From Lachnospiraceae bacterium (GTDB lineage: Bacteria; Bacillota; Clostridia; Lachnospirales; Lachnospiraceae), in contig JAGDAL010000036.1 in NCBI GenBank assembly GCA_017959525.1, forward strand, positions 1-7,833: 7,833 nucleotides of DNA, read 5' to 3'. Position numbers and translations under genes: made by a program. Below, piece after piece: positions 1-5,991 of this stretch (its first letter is position 1; every line of letters starts with the position of its first letter). The notes under the pieces are model-generated. The model did no database searches and had not been told where the DNA came from. It saw only the letters and a program-made list of their open reading frames with translations.

Positions 1-153
1 CTAAAACAAGCCTTACTGTTGACCCCGGTGGTATTACTTGGCCTCTTTGCCGGCATCGGATGTAGCAAACTCTTGGATGAGAAGCTGGCGAAGCGCTTGG
101 TATTGGTGCTGTTAATCATCTCCGGATTTGCAATGGTAGTGAAGAATATATAG
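1..153 (+). CDS. C-terminal end of a TSUP-like (TauE/SafE) membrane permease, 5' truncated by the window
   Basis: Frame 1 is open from the first base to a TAG stop at 151-153, giving the last 50 residues of a protein that starts outside the window. The tail has a hydrophobic segment (about residues 5-20, containing TPVVLLGLFAGIG), a short charged stretch with LDEKLAKRL, a second hydrophobic helix (about 32-48, with LIISGFAMVV) and a short basic end. A last-but-one helix ending in Gly-rich sequence, a short D/E-K-R connector, and a final helix with an SG motif is what the C-terminus of TauE/SafE family anion or organosulfur exporters usually looks like. That assignment comes from recalled family resemblance over 50 residues only; another polytopic membrane protein is possible. 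The gene ends directly against a bidirectional terminator shared with the convergent gene. Confidence 0.6.
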   Translation, partial: LKQALLLTPVVLLGLFAGIGCSKLLDEKLAKRLVLVLLIISGFAMVVKNI

Positions 154-183
154 AAAAATCGCCGGTTACTGCCGGCGATTTTT
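154..183. terminator. Bidirectional rho-independent terminator between convergent genes
   Basis: A perfect 12-bp stem, AAAAATCGCCGG (154-165) with CCGGCGATTTTT (172-183), encloses a 6-nt loop. The plus strand ends in a run of T (179-185) and the minus strand in a run of T from 158 down to 154, so it can terminate both directions. It begins one base after the stop of the upstream plus gene. The stop codon of the minus-strand XRE gene (166-168) lies in the loop, so the two genes share one compact terminator. Confidence 0.9.
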
Positions 184-1062
184 TTGATTCATACGAAGCA
201 GACAGATGGCCAGTAGTATGACACAGGTGTTGACCACCGGTCCAAGGGTTGCTTCCATGTAGATTTTAACGGTCCAATAGGGGTCCGTCAGGCAATGCAT
301 CTCATAGGCGTAGCCACAGCTTATGAAAAATGTCATCAGGGGAAGTGCAGCCAGTAGCGGAAGCTGTACATGCTCCACTGCAGTTCGTCCAAGTAAAAAA
401 GCAAAGATACCAAAGGAAGCAATCCCAATAAAAGCAACCTGGTACATAATAAATGGTCCAACCTGATCTATGGCAAGGCCAAAAGGTTGTTCTTCCGGAG
501 CACCAAGAAGGCGTACCATCATATAACCGAATCCGGCCACAAGATAGATGGTAAGGATAGCCCATATAATAAGAATCCATCGATGCAGTAGCGGAGTGTC
601 AGCCGTCGGTCTAGCCGGAACCATGTAACGAATGCCGACAATCAGAAGAATCAATGCAATAAATACCCAGTCGTGGTACAACGAGTATTCACCGAAGTAG
701 ATTCGATTTGTAAGAAAGCCACAGTATAGCCGGACAAACAGTGCGCCAATCACCAATACAAAAATGCTACATTCCAGAATAGTTCTTCGCCGGGCTCTTG
801 CCTGGGCCCGCACAATCTGCAAAGCATCTTTTAAGGCAAGGCTTTCCTGTTCTACAGATTCTCCAAGAATAATCTCATCTATTTTTAAATCCAGTGCTTG
901 CGCTATGGATTCAATCAGGGCTACATCCGGAAAACTTTCTCCACGTTCCCATCGGGAGATGGCCTTGTTGGTGACCCCAAGGATGTCACCCAAATCTTCC
1001 TGGGTATATCCCTTTTTTTGACGTGCATCTTTAATCATTTCCCCCGTTTTTTTCTTATCCAT
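166..1062 (-). CDS. Membrane-anchored XRE-family transcriptional regulator (HTH plus about six TM helices)
   Basis: The 298-residue protein has an N-terminal XRE/HTH_3 domain (about residues 7-64): helix 2 QEDLGDILGV (21-30), recognition helix around NKAISRWERG (32-41), then the usual FPD turn and a helix ending LKIDEIILGE. A short helical linker with an Arg-rich end (RAQARARRR, 85-93) leads into hydrophobic segments at about 95-115, 131-148, 161-183, 203-224, 233-251 and 270-289. The regulator is therefore probably held at the membrane with its HTH in the cytoplasm. The start is supported by GGGGAGGT (1069-1076) six bases before the ATG. It is transcribed divergently from a second XRE-membrane gene, and its stop sits in the loop of a shared terminator. 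The signal sensed and target genes cannot be read from sequence; autoregulation through the palindromes in the divergent region is an inference. Family assignment of the HTH is secure; the membrane part is not assigned to a named domain. Confidence 0.9.
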   Translation of the reverse strand: MDKKKTGEMIKDARQKKGYTQEDLGDILGVTNKAISRWERGESFPDVALIESIAQALDLKIDEIILGESVEQESLALKDALQIVRAQARARRRTILECSIFVLVIGALFVRLYCGFLTNRIYFGEYSLYHDWVFIALILLIVGIRYMVPARPTADTPLLHRWILIIWAILTIYLVAGFGYMMVRLLGAPEEQPFGLAIDQVGPFIMYQVAFIGIASFGIFAFLLGRTAVEHVQLPLLAALPLMTFFISCGYAYEMHCLTDPYWTVKIYMEATLGPVVNTCVILLAICLLRMNQKNRRQ

Positions 1063-1083
1063 AACGTTACCTCCCCTAAAGTC

Positions 1084-1112
1084 AACATAACATCTGAGTG
1101 AAAAAAGCGCAA
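1084..1112 (-). promoter_or_regulatory. Candidate promoter of the minus-strand XRE-membrane gene
   Basis: Read on the minus strand, TTGCGC (1107-1112) is followed after 17 bp by TATGTT (1084-1089), preceded by TGT (1090-1092), which makes an extended -10. The predicted start near 1077 would leave a leader of only about 15 nt that begins at the Shine-Dalgarno sequence, which is short. A second possible promoter further upstream is given separately (1157-1187). Confidence 0.35.
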
Positions 1113-1156
1113 TCTACTCTGTCGAGAACCAAGAAGTTGATACCCGCAAACCCTTG

Positions 1157-1187
1157 ATTTTACGCGGTTGCAACCGCCGGTTGACAA
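1157..1187 (-). promoter_or_regulatory. Candidate 19-bp-spacer promoter with a palindrome in its spacer
   Basis: On the minus strand TTGTCA (1182-1187) and TAAAAT (1157-1162) each match the sigma-A hexamers at five of six positions but are 19 bp apart. The 14-bp palindrome at 1164-1177 lies inside the spacer. Long spacers holding a dyad are typical of MerR-family controlled promoters, but no MerR gene is in this window. It would give the XRE gene a leader of roughly 90 nt. It could be a coincidence of palindrome placement. Confidence 0.3.
1164..1177. repeat. 14-bp perfect palindrome, candidate operator
   Basis: GCGGTTGCAACCGC is exactly its own reverse complement. It lies between the two divergent XRE genes and shares the CGGTTG/CAACCG half-sites with the nested dyad immediately to its right. 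XRE regulators bind palindromic or inverted half-sites and often autoregulate, so this is a candidate operator. It has no T run and is not a terminator. Confidence 0.6.
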
Positions 1188-1220
1188 ATTTCCAAGGCGC
1201 CTTGATAGCCTGCAACCGGC
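1176..1220. repeat. 45-bp nested dyad: outer GCCGGTTG/CAACCGGC arms around an inner 12-bp palindrome
   Basis: The outer arms GCCGGTTG (1176-1183) and CAACCGGC (1213-1220) are perfect inverted repeats centred on 1198. The inner sequence CAAGGCGCCTTG (1193-1204) is a perfect palindrome centred on 1198.5, so the two symmetries are almost concentric. With the adjacent palindrome at 1164-1177 there are four copies of the CGGTTG/CAACCG half-site. The symmetry is seen directly; a role as operator for one or both divergent genes is inferred. Confidence 0.6.
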
Positions 1221-1239
1221 CAAGATTGTATTGTGGCAG

Positions 1240-1269
1240 TAGAAAAACAGTTGGCCGCTGTATTACAAT
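1240..1269 (+). promoter_or_regulatory. Candidate promoter of the plus-strand XRE-membrane gene
   Basis: TACAAT (1264-1269) matches the -10 consensus at five of six bases. TAGAAA (1240-1245), 18 bp upstream, matches the -35 at four of six. The predicted start near 1276 gives a leader of about 23 nt containing the ribosome site. The palindromes at 1164-1220 would lie just upstream of the -35. The -35 is weak. Confidence 0.35.
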
Positions 1270-1298
1270 GTTAACCGTAGAGGAAAGGAAGTATAAAT

Positions 1299-2306
1299 AT
1301 GATTTTAGCAGACAAGATTATCACATTAAGAAAAAAGAACGGCTGGAGCCAGGAAGAATTGGCAGAGCAATTACAGGTGAGCCGACAGAGTGTTTCCAAA
1401 TGGGAAAGTGCACAGTCCATTCCGGATATGAATAAGATTCTTAAGATGTCCGAGATTTTCGGTGTTAGTACCGATGTTCTATTAAAAGAGGAACTGGTAA
1501 TTGACGATCATGATGCTGAGGTAACAGTAGAACCTTCTACAGCTATGGTAGATAGCCAGGAGATTGGAACCAGACCGGTTTCTATGGAAGAAGCAAATGC
1601 ATATTTAAAGGACCTTGGACCTTTTGCTAAGGCCATAGCCTGGGGTGTATCTCTCTGTATCGCATCCCCGATTCTTCTAATTGTACTTGGGGGATTGCAG
1701 GAGCAGGGCTATATTGGCCTGAAGGAATCACAGGTTGCAGGCCTTGGATTGGTCGTAATGTTTCTAATGATTATTCCGGCAGTAGCTATTTTTGTCATCA
1801 ACGGACAGAAGAACAGTCGATGGGATTATCTGGAAAAAGAATTCTTAGATACCGCTTATGGTGTGGATGGAATGGTCAAAGAGCGTAGAGAAGCTTATAG
1901 CAACCGTCACACCACAGAGTTGGTAACCGGTATTGTACTCTGTATCTGTGGCGTGGTACCAATGTTTGCTATGATGATGCTTTTCGGTGAGGAAGGCCGA
2001 TTCATGGAGATGATGTTTGCTGTTTCTATGGGTATTATCTTGGCTTTCGTATCCATTGGTGTACATCTGATTGTAAATTGCTCCATTATCTGGGATGGTT
2101 ATCAGCGCCTGTTAGAGGAAGGGGATTATACCCGTGAGCATAAGCTGATGAACAACAACCCTTGGATGAAAGGGTACTGGTTGTTAGTAACCGCCCTGTA
2201 CCTTGGCATCAGCTTCTACACCATGCGCTGGGATGTGACCTGGATTATCTGGTTGGTTGCAGCTGCCGGAGGCATGATTATATACGCATTCACCAAGAAG
2301 AGATAA
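1299..2306 (+). CDS. Membrane-anchored XRE-family transcriptional regulator (HTH plus about six TM helices)
   Basis: The 335-residue protein begins with a classic XRE/HTH_3 domain (about 1-63): helix 2 SQEELAEQLQV (17-27), recognition helix RQSVSKWESAQ (29-39), IPD turn, then a helix and GVSTDVLLKEE. An acidic linker (about 64-100) follows. Hydrophobic segments are at about 111-131, 146-167, 205-228, 237-260, 291-308 and 313-331, ending in a basic tail. This layout is common in Clostridia, where the N-terminal domain is nearly invariant and the membrane part varies. AGGAAG (1286-1291) seven bases before the ATG supports the start. It is divergent from the other XRE-membrane gene; the two share domain order but differ clearly in the membrane part. 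It is followed at once by a strong terminator, so it is monocistronic. The signal is unknown; sensing through the membrane part and local autoregulation are inferences. Confidence 0.92.
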   Translation: MILADKIITLRKKNGWSQEELAEQLQVSRQSVSKWESAQSIPDMNKILKMSEIFGVSTDVLLKEELVIDDHDAEVTVEPSTAMVDSQEIGTRPVSMEEANAYLKDLGPFAKAIAWGVSLCIASPILLIVLGGLQEQGYIGLKESQVAGLGLVVMFLMIIPAVAIFVINGQKNSRWDYLEKEFLDTAYGVDGMVKERREAYSNRHTTELVTGIVLCICGVVPMFAMMMLFGEEGRFMEMMFAVSMGIILAFVSIGVHLIVNCSIIWDGYQRLLEEGDYTREHKLMNNNPWMKGYWLLVTALYLGISFYTMRWDVTWIIWLVAAAGGMIIYAFTKKR

Positions 2307-2318
2307 TAAAACATACAA

Positions 2319-2361
2319 GCCCCTGCCGGCCATATAGTATGGCCGGCAGGGGCATTTTTTT
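2319..2361 (+). terminator. Strong rho-independent terminator after the XRE-membrane gene
   Basis: A 15-bp perfect GC-rich stem, GCCCCTGCCGGCCAT (2319-2333) with ATGGCCGGCAGGGGC (2339-2353), can close one more A-T pair and leave a 3-nt loop. It is followed by a run of seven T (2355-2361). It begins 12 bases after the stop codon and isolates the SPFH operon downstream. Confidence 0.95.
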
Positions 2362-2381
2362 ACCCCACATTTGGATATGTG

Positions 2382-2410
2382 TTGACAACAATATACCATG
2401 GTGATATCAT
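2382..2410 (+). promoter_or_regulatory. Strong sigma-A promoter with extended -10 for the SPFH-ABC operon
   Basis: A perfect -35 TTGACA (2382-2387) is followed by exactly 17 bp and TATCAT (2405-2410), which is preceded by TGA (2402-2404) and so forms an extended -10. The predicted start point is about 2417, about 20 nt before the ATG. The spacer contains an 8-bp palindrome ACCATGGT (2395-2402). The strength of the core promoter suggests that repression is the main control, consistent with the palindromic boxes covering the -10 and start point. Confidence 0.85.
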
Positions 2411-2420
2411 TTTGATATCA
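2402..2420. repeat. Tandem 8-bp palindromes TGATATCA, probable operator
   Basis: TGATATCA occurs at 2402-2409 and again at 2413-2420, exactly 11 bp (about one helical turn) apart. The first copy contains most of the extended -10; the second spans the predicted start point. A bound protein would block RNA polymerase. MetJ-type ribbon-helix-helix repressors bind tandem 8-bp palindromic boxes on one DNA face, and a ribbon-helix-helix gene (3447-3644) is second in this operon. An alternative is a regulator encoded elsewhere, such as a YtrA-type GntR protein, which often controls exporter cassettes of this kind. Confidence 0.7.
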
Positions 2421-2436
2421 AAAGGAGGTAGGTATT

Positions 2437-3444
2437 ATGACAGAGAAAATTTATACCACGAAAAAGAACGGCATGGCCGTATTGTTACTTACATTATTGG
2501 TATTAGCTGCAGCAGTTGCAGTCATGATTTACGGCATTATTAATAGCCCGGTACTGATGACCATCGGAATCATCGTATTGTGTATTGGCTGGATTCCACT
2601 GTGCGGATTGAAGGTATTGAAGCCACAGGAAGCATTGGTATTGACCCTCTTCGGACAGTACAAGGGAACCATCCGTGAGGACGGCTTCTATTTTGTAAAT
2701 CCGTTTTGTTCCGCAGTAAATCCTGCAGCAGGAACCAAGCTGGCACAGAGTGGTGACATCGGTGGAGCTCCACAGCCTGGTACCGTACAGATTACCGCTG
2801 AGGGCTTGAGTGCAACAGGTACTCCGGCATCCAAGAAGATTTCCCTGAAGGCCATGACCTTGAATAACGGCCGCCAGAAGATCAATGATTGCCTGGGTAA
2901 TCCGGTAGAAATCGGTATCGCAGTTATCTGGCGTGTCACCGATACGGCTAAGGCTGTATTTAACGTAGACAATTACAAGGAATACTTATCCTTACAGTGT
3001 GATTCCGCACTTCGTAACATCGTTCGCATCTATCCGTACGACGTGGCACAGAATGTAGATACCACCGGTGATGGTGTTGCCGATGAAGGCAGCTTGCGTG
3101 GTTCTGCCGAGGTAGTAGCTGAGCGTATTAAGGAGGAGATTCAGAGCAAGGTCAACGAGGCCGGCCTGGAGATTATCGAAGCTCGCATTACCTATCTTGC
3201 ATATGCTCCGGAAATTGCATCTGTCATGTTACAGCGTCAGCAGGCATCTGCAATCATTGATGCCCGCAAGATGATCGTCGACGGTGCGGTTGGCATGGTC
3301 GAGATGGCATTGGATCGCTTGAATGAAAAACAGTTGGTGGATTTGGACGAAGAACGTAAGGCTGCTATGGTATCCAACTTGCTCGTGGTATTGTGCGGCA
3401 ACCACGATGCACAACCAATCGTAAATTCCGGTAGCCTGTACTAA
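2437..3444 (+). CDS. SPFH/band-7 domain membrane protein (stomatin/flotillin-like)
   Basis: The 335-residue protein starts with a short basic N-terminus and two adjacent hydrophobic segments (about 13-34 and 38-57) forming a likely hairpin. The SPFH/band-7 domain (about 60-250) follows and should be cytoplasmic. Family features include [13 protein letters not shown] (61-73), [10 protein letters not shown] (81-90), [15 protein letters not shown] (153-167), the [12 protein letters not shown] region (169-180), [12 protein letters not shown] (191-202) and [16 protein letters not shown] (220-235). A long helical tail with [16 protein letters not shown] (256-271) suits oligomerisation. Such proteins organise membrane complexes. 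Two oddities are an Ala/Gly/Pro/Thr-rich insert (about 91-132) between the NPF motif and the next conserved strand, and an acidic loop [10 protein letters not shown] (208-217) resembling thrombospondin type 3 calcium loops. AAAGGAGGT (2421-2429) is an ideal ribosome site. It is the first gene of the operon and is followed after 2 bp by the Arc-like gene. Its partner is unproven; the exporter in the same operon is the obvious candidate. Confidence 0.93.
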   Translation: MTEKIYTTKKNGMAVLLLTLLVLAAAVAVMIYGIINSPVLMTIGIIVLCIGWIPLCGLKVLKPQEALVLTLFGQYKGTIREDGFYFVNPFCSAVNPAAGTKLAQSGDIGGAPQPGTVQITAEGLSATGTPASKKISLKAMTLNNGRQKINDCLGNPVEIGIAVIWRVTDTAKAVFNVDNYKEYLSLQCDSALRNIVRIYPYDVAQNVDTTGDGVADEGSLRGSAEVVAERIKEEIQSKVNEAGLEIIEARITYLAYAPEIASVMLQRQQASAIIDARKMIVDGAVGMVEMALDRLNEKQLVDLDEERKAAMVSNLLVVLCGNHDAQPIVNSGSLY

Positions 3445-3446
3445 TT

Positions 3447-3644
3447 ATGGCTGAAAAAAAGCAGGTCCCACTTCGCCTGAGTGAGAAGCTCTACAACGAG
3501 ATTGCCGCCTGGGCAGAGGACGACTTCCGCTCCGTGAATGGTCAGATTGAGTATCTGTTAACCGAGTGTGTACGGCAGCGGAAGAAGGATGGGAAATATG
3601 TGGGAGAGGAGATTGACGTGCCGCCGAAGTTCGATCTCCATTAG
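3447..3644 (+). CDS. Arc-like ribbon-helix-helix DNA-binding protein
   Basis: This 65-residue protein aligns by eye with phage P22 Arc: strand KKQVPLRLSEKL (4-15), helix A LYNEIAAWAEDD (15-26), the FRSVNGQ turn (27-33; RSVN is also in Arc) and helix B IEYLLTECVRQRKK (34-47), then a short hydrophilic tail. By that alignment the DNA-contacting strand residues are Q6, P8 and R10, where Arc has Q, N and R. It should act as a dimer or higher oligomer that inserts the two-stranded ribbon into the major groove. The ATG is 2 bp after the SPFH stop, and no Shine-Dalgarno sequence is visible in front of it, so translation is probably coupled to the SPFH gene. No toxin gene is adjacent, so an antitoxin role has no support. 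From memory, this protein often accompanies SPFH genes in Firmicutes and is sometimes mislabelled in databases. The tandem TGATATCA boxes are its best candidate target. Confidence 0.85.
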   Translation: MAEKKQVPLRLSEKLYNEIAAWAEDDFRSVNGQIEYLLTECVRQRKKDGKYVGEEIDVPPKFDLH

Positions 3645-3656
3645 TAGGAGAGTAAT

Positions 3657-4385
3657 ATGGAAACGAATACAATTCTTGATATTAAGGGATATACAAAATC
3701 ATATGGTGGAGGTAAAAAAGCTGCTGACAACGTAAGCTTGTCGGTACAGGCCGGAGATATTTACGGATTCATCGGACATAACGGTGCCGGCAAGTCCACT
3801 ACCATTCGTGCGGTGGTTGGTGTCTTGGATTTTACAGAGGGCGACATCTATATCGATGGCCATTCCGTGAAGGACGAGGCCTTAGCCTGCAAGAATGTTA
3901 CGGCTTATATTCCGGACAATCCGGATTTATACGAGAATCTGACAGGTATTCAGTATCTGAATTTTATAGCAGATGTCTTCGGTATTGAGGAAGCAACCCG
4001 ACAGGAGCACATCAAAAAATACGGAGATATGTTTGAGATTACGGAAGCATTGGGAGACTTAATCAGTTCTTATTCCCATGGAATGAAGCAGAAGGTAGCA
4101 ATTATTTCCGCCCTTATTCATGAGCCGAAGCTGATGGTATTGGATGAGCCGTTTGTTGGATTGGATCCGAAAGCATCCTTTACCTTGAAGCAGATTATGC
4201 ATGAGATGTGCGAACAGGGTGCAGCAGTCTTTTTCTCTACCCATGTATTGGATGTGGCAGAGAAGCTGTGTAACAAGGTTGCGATTATCAAGCAGGGCAA
4301 GATTATTGCAGCCGGAACCATGGAAGAATTGACGGGAGATCAGTCTCTGGAAGAGGTATTCCTGGAGGTGGAGGATGAGAAGTAA
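3657..4385 (+). CDS. ABC transporter ATP-binding protein (exporter type)
   Basis: A complete 242-residue nucleotide-binding subunit that hydrolyses ATP on the cytoplasmic side to drive the permease encoded next. Walker A is GHNGAGKST (40-48), the signature is a YSHGMKQK variant of LSGGQ (139-146), Walker B is LMVLDEP (159-165) with catalytic E164, the D-loop is GLDP (168-171) and the switch His is H196 in STH. The Q-loop region reads YIPDNPDLYENLT (84-96), with Asp/Asn where many ABC proteins have Gln. This is a variant I associate with exporter ATPases of the EcsA/YtrB type. TAGGAGAG (3645-3652) lies four bases before the ATG, 12 bp after the Arc-like gene. The 3' end overlaps the permease gene by 11 bp, implying coupled synthesis. 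The substrate is unknown. Confidence 0.96.
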   Translation: METNTILDIKGYTKSYGGGKKAADNVSLSVQAGDIYGFIGHNGAGKSTTIRAVVGVLDFTEGDIYIDGHSVKDEALACKNVTAYIPDNPDLYENLTGIQYLNFIADVFGIEEATRQEHIKKYGDMFEITEALGDLISSYSHGMKQKVAIISALIHEPKLMVLDEPFVGLDPKASFTLKQIMHEMCEQGAAVFFSTHVLDVAEKLCNKVAIIKQGKIIAAGTMEELTGDQSLEEVFLEVEDEK

Positions 4386-5991
4386 GAATCTTTTGTTATT
4401 ACGGGCTCTACTGAAGTCTTCAAGTATGTGGAATATTCGTAAATACAGCAAAGACGGGAAAAAGCGAGGCCGCGTTCTTGGCGGATTCTTCGGTTTTGCC
4501 ATGCTGTATCTGATGGTGGTGGTTTATAGCTTCTTCGGATGCTTTGGCCTATATGCCCTGGATTCCATCGAGGTGGTTCCGGTAATGGCCGCCCTTACCG
4601 TTTCCGCCCTTGCCTTTGTTTTTACCTTTATTAAGACCAACGGGTATCTGTTGAACTTCAAGGAATATGACATGTTAATGGCATTGCCGTTTCGGCCGAA
4701 GGACGTGGCAGCCTGCAAGTTCGAGTACATGTATCTGAAGACCTTGCCGTGGTATTTAAGCTTATCCCTGCCTATGATGGTTGGTTATGGATATTTTGGC
4801 AAGACCGGATGGTTGATGTATCCGGTATGGATCATGTTAGGATTCTTCGTTCCGGTGATTCCGATGCTAGCAGCATCCCTCCTTGGATTTTTGATTGCCA
4901 AGGCAAGCTCCGGATTCAAGAAAAAGAACATGATTCAGACCTTGTTGACGATTGTTTTTGTCATGCTTGCGCTTTCGCTTCGTTATATTATCGAAGCCAT
5001 CATTCGCAAGAATCAGGTTGTAAATGTAACTGAGCAGGCAACGGCCATGATGGAGCAGGCAGGACGTTATTATGCGCCGGCCGGATGGTTTGCCGAAGCG
5101 GTGCAGCACAGTGGTCGCATGGAAATTGGTGCGCTGTCGGGGGCACTTCTCTTAGTTGGTACGACCATCGTGTTGTTCGAGCTGGTATTCTTGCTTGTAG
5201 GTAAATACTATCGCCAGTTGAACTCTGCACTGCAGAGCCATGCTGCCAAACGTAATTTTCGGGTGGCAAGCCAGAAGCGAAACAGTGTGTACAATGCCAT
5301 TGCATTCAAGGAGTGGAAGCGCCTGACGGCATCCACCACCTATTTTGTGAATGGTGCTATGGGTGAGATTCTAACGGCGGTGCTTGGTATTGCCGTATTG
5401 ATTGTTGGAATGGATCGGGTTGTGGCAATTGTGACCCAGAATGCACCGATTCCAAAGGGAATCTTAAATCCGTCGATTCCGTTGATTGTATATTTTCTGA
5501 TTGGATTGATGACAACGACGGTATGCTCACCGTCCTTAGAAGGCAAGAATTACTGGATTGTACAGAGTCTTCCGATGACCAAGAAAACCCTCTATCAGGG
5601 CAAGCTTTTATTCCAGTTGTATCTGTCGGTTCCGTTTACGATTTTTGGAATCGTATGCATGAGCATTTCTGCCCATGTTGCAGTGTTGGATTTGGTGTTA
5701 TACTTATTACTAGGTGTGGTACTCTGTATCTTCTCTGCCAGCTGGGGCTTAGTATGTGGAATCAAGCATATGCGCCTGGACTGGGAGAATGAAGTGGAAG
5801 TGGTGAAGCAAGGCGCAGCCGTGATGATCTACATGTTCCCGAATATGTTTATTACCATGGGACTCATTGTCTTAGTGGTATGGCTTGGAACTGTGGTAAA
5901 TCCAACAATGGTAACCCTTGCACTACTTGCGGTAGCAAGTATACTGGCCGCACTATCCTATGCGAAGGTCATGAGGTTGGTAAAAGAATGA
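4375..5991 (+). CDS. ABC exporter permease, about 12 TM helices (ABC-2-like)
   Basis: This 538-residue integral membrane protein has hydrophobic segments at about 36-58, 66-87, 124-140, 146-175, 187-210, 252-277, 329-350, 367-385, 411-433, 438-462, 482-505 and 510-530. Two cytoplasmic segments carry the same pattern: Y98...LP(104-105)...K115 and Y393...LP(399-400)...K410, with identical spacing (Y-x6-P-x9-K). The second is preceded by SLEGKN (387-392). This resembles the ABC-2 motif E-x-G...L-x-x-x-P...K and suggests that the protein is a fused duplication, one chain standing for a permease dimer. GGAGG (4364-4368) six bases upstream and the 11-bp overlap with the ATPase gene support the start. 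The last bases overlap the next gene by ATGA. Export of a peptide, lipid or drug is possible, but the sequence does not say which. Confidence 0.9.
   Translation: MRSKNLLLLRALLKSSSMWNIRKYSKDGKKRGRVLGGFFGFAMLYLMVVVYSFFGCFGLYALDSIEVVPVMAALTVSALAFVFTFIKTNGYLLNFKEYDMLMALPFRPKDVAACKFEYMYLKTLPWYLSLSLPMMVGYGYFGKTGWLMYPVWIMLGFFVPVIPMLAASLLGFLIAKASSGFKKKNMIQTLLTIVFVMLALSLRYIIEAIIRKNQVVNVTEQATAMMEQAGRYYAPAGWFAEAVQHSGRMEIGALSGALLLVGTTIVLFELVFLLVGKYYRQLNSALQSHAAKRNFRVASQKRNSVYNAIAFKEWKRLTASTTYFVNGAMGEILTAVLGIAVLIVGMDRVVAIVTQNAPIPKGILNPSIPLIVYFLIGLMTTTVCSPSLEGKNYWIVQSLPMTKKTLYQGKLLFQLYLSVPFTIFGIVCMSISAHVAVLDLVLYLLLGVVLCIFSASWGLVCGIKHMRLDWENEVEVVKQGAAVMIYMFPNMFITMGLIVLVVWLGTVVNPTMVTLALLAVASILAALSYAKVMRLVKE

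Noticed and set aside
1181..1210. Perfect -35 hexamer TTGACA on the plus strand at 1181-1186
   Set aside because: No acceptable -10 at 16-18 bp (1203-1210 reads TGATAGCC), and it lies inside the nested dyad. Treated as part of that symmetry rather than a promoter.
1217..1257. 7-bp inverted repeat CGGCCAA / TTGGCCG with a 27-bp loop
   Set aside because: Short arms and a long loop can arise by chance; not counted as a separate element.
1154..1435. 93-residue plus-strand frame across the divergent intergenic region
   Set aside because: It covers the palindromes and runs out of frame through the HTH codons of the gene at 1299; no ribosome site or domain.
3447..3644. Antitoxin of a toxin-antitoxin pair
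   Set aside because: Ribbon-helix-helix folds occur in antitoxins, but neighbours are an SPFH gene and an ABC ATPase, with no small toxin-like frame adjacent.
4059..4502. 147-residue open frame on the minus strand
   Set aside because: It lies wholly opposite the ABC ATPase and permease genes, with composition typical of an antisense shadow and no ribosome site or recognisable domain.
5880..5987. Upstream extension of the DUF1648 frame starting at ATG 5880
   Set aside because: It would overlap the permease by 112 bp in another frame and add a Cys-rich, non-membrane stretch. The ATGA junction at 5988 with an upstream GAGGT is the natural start.
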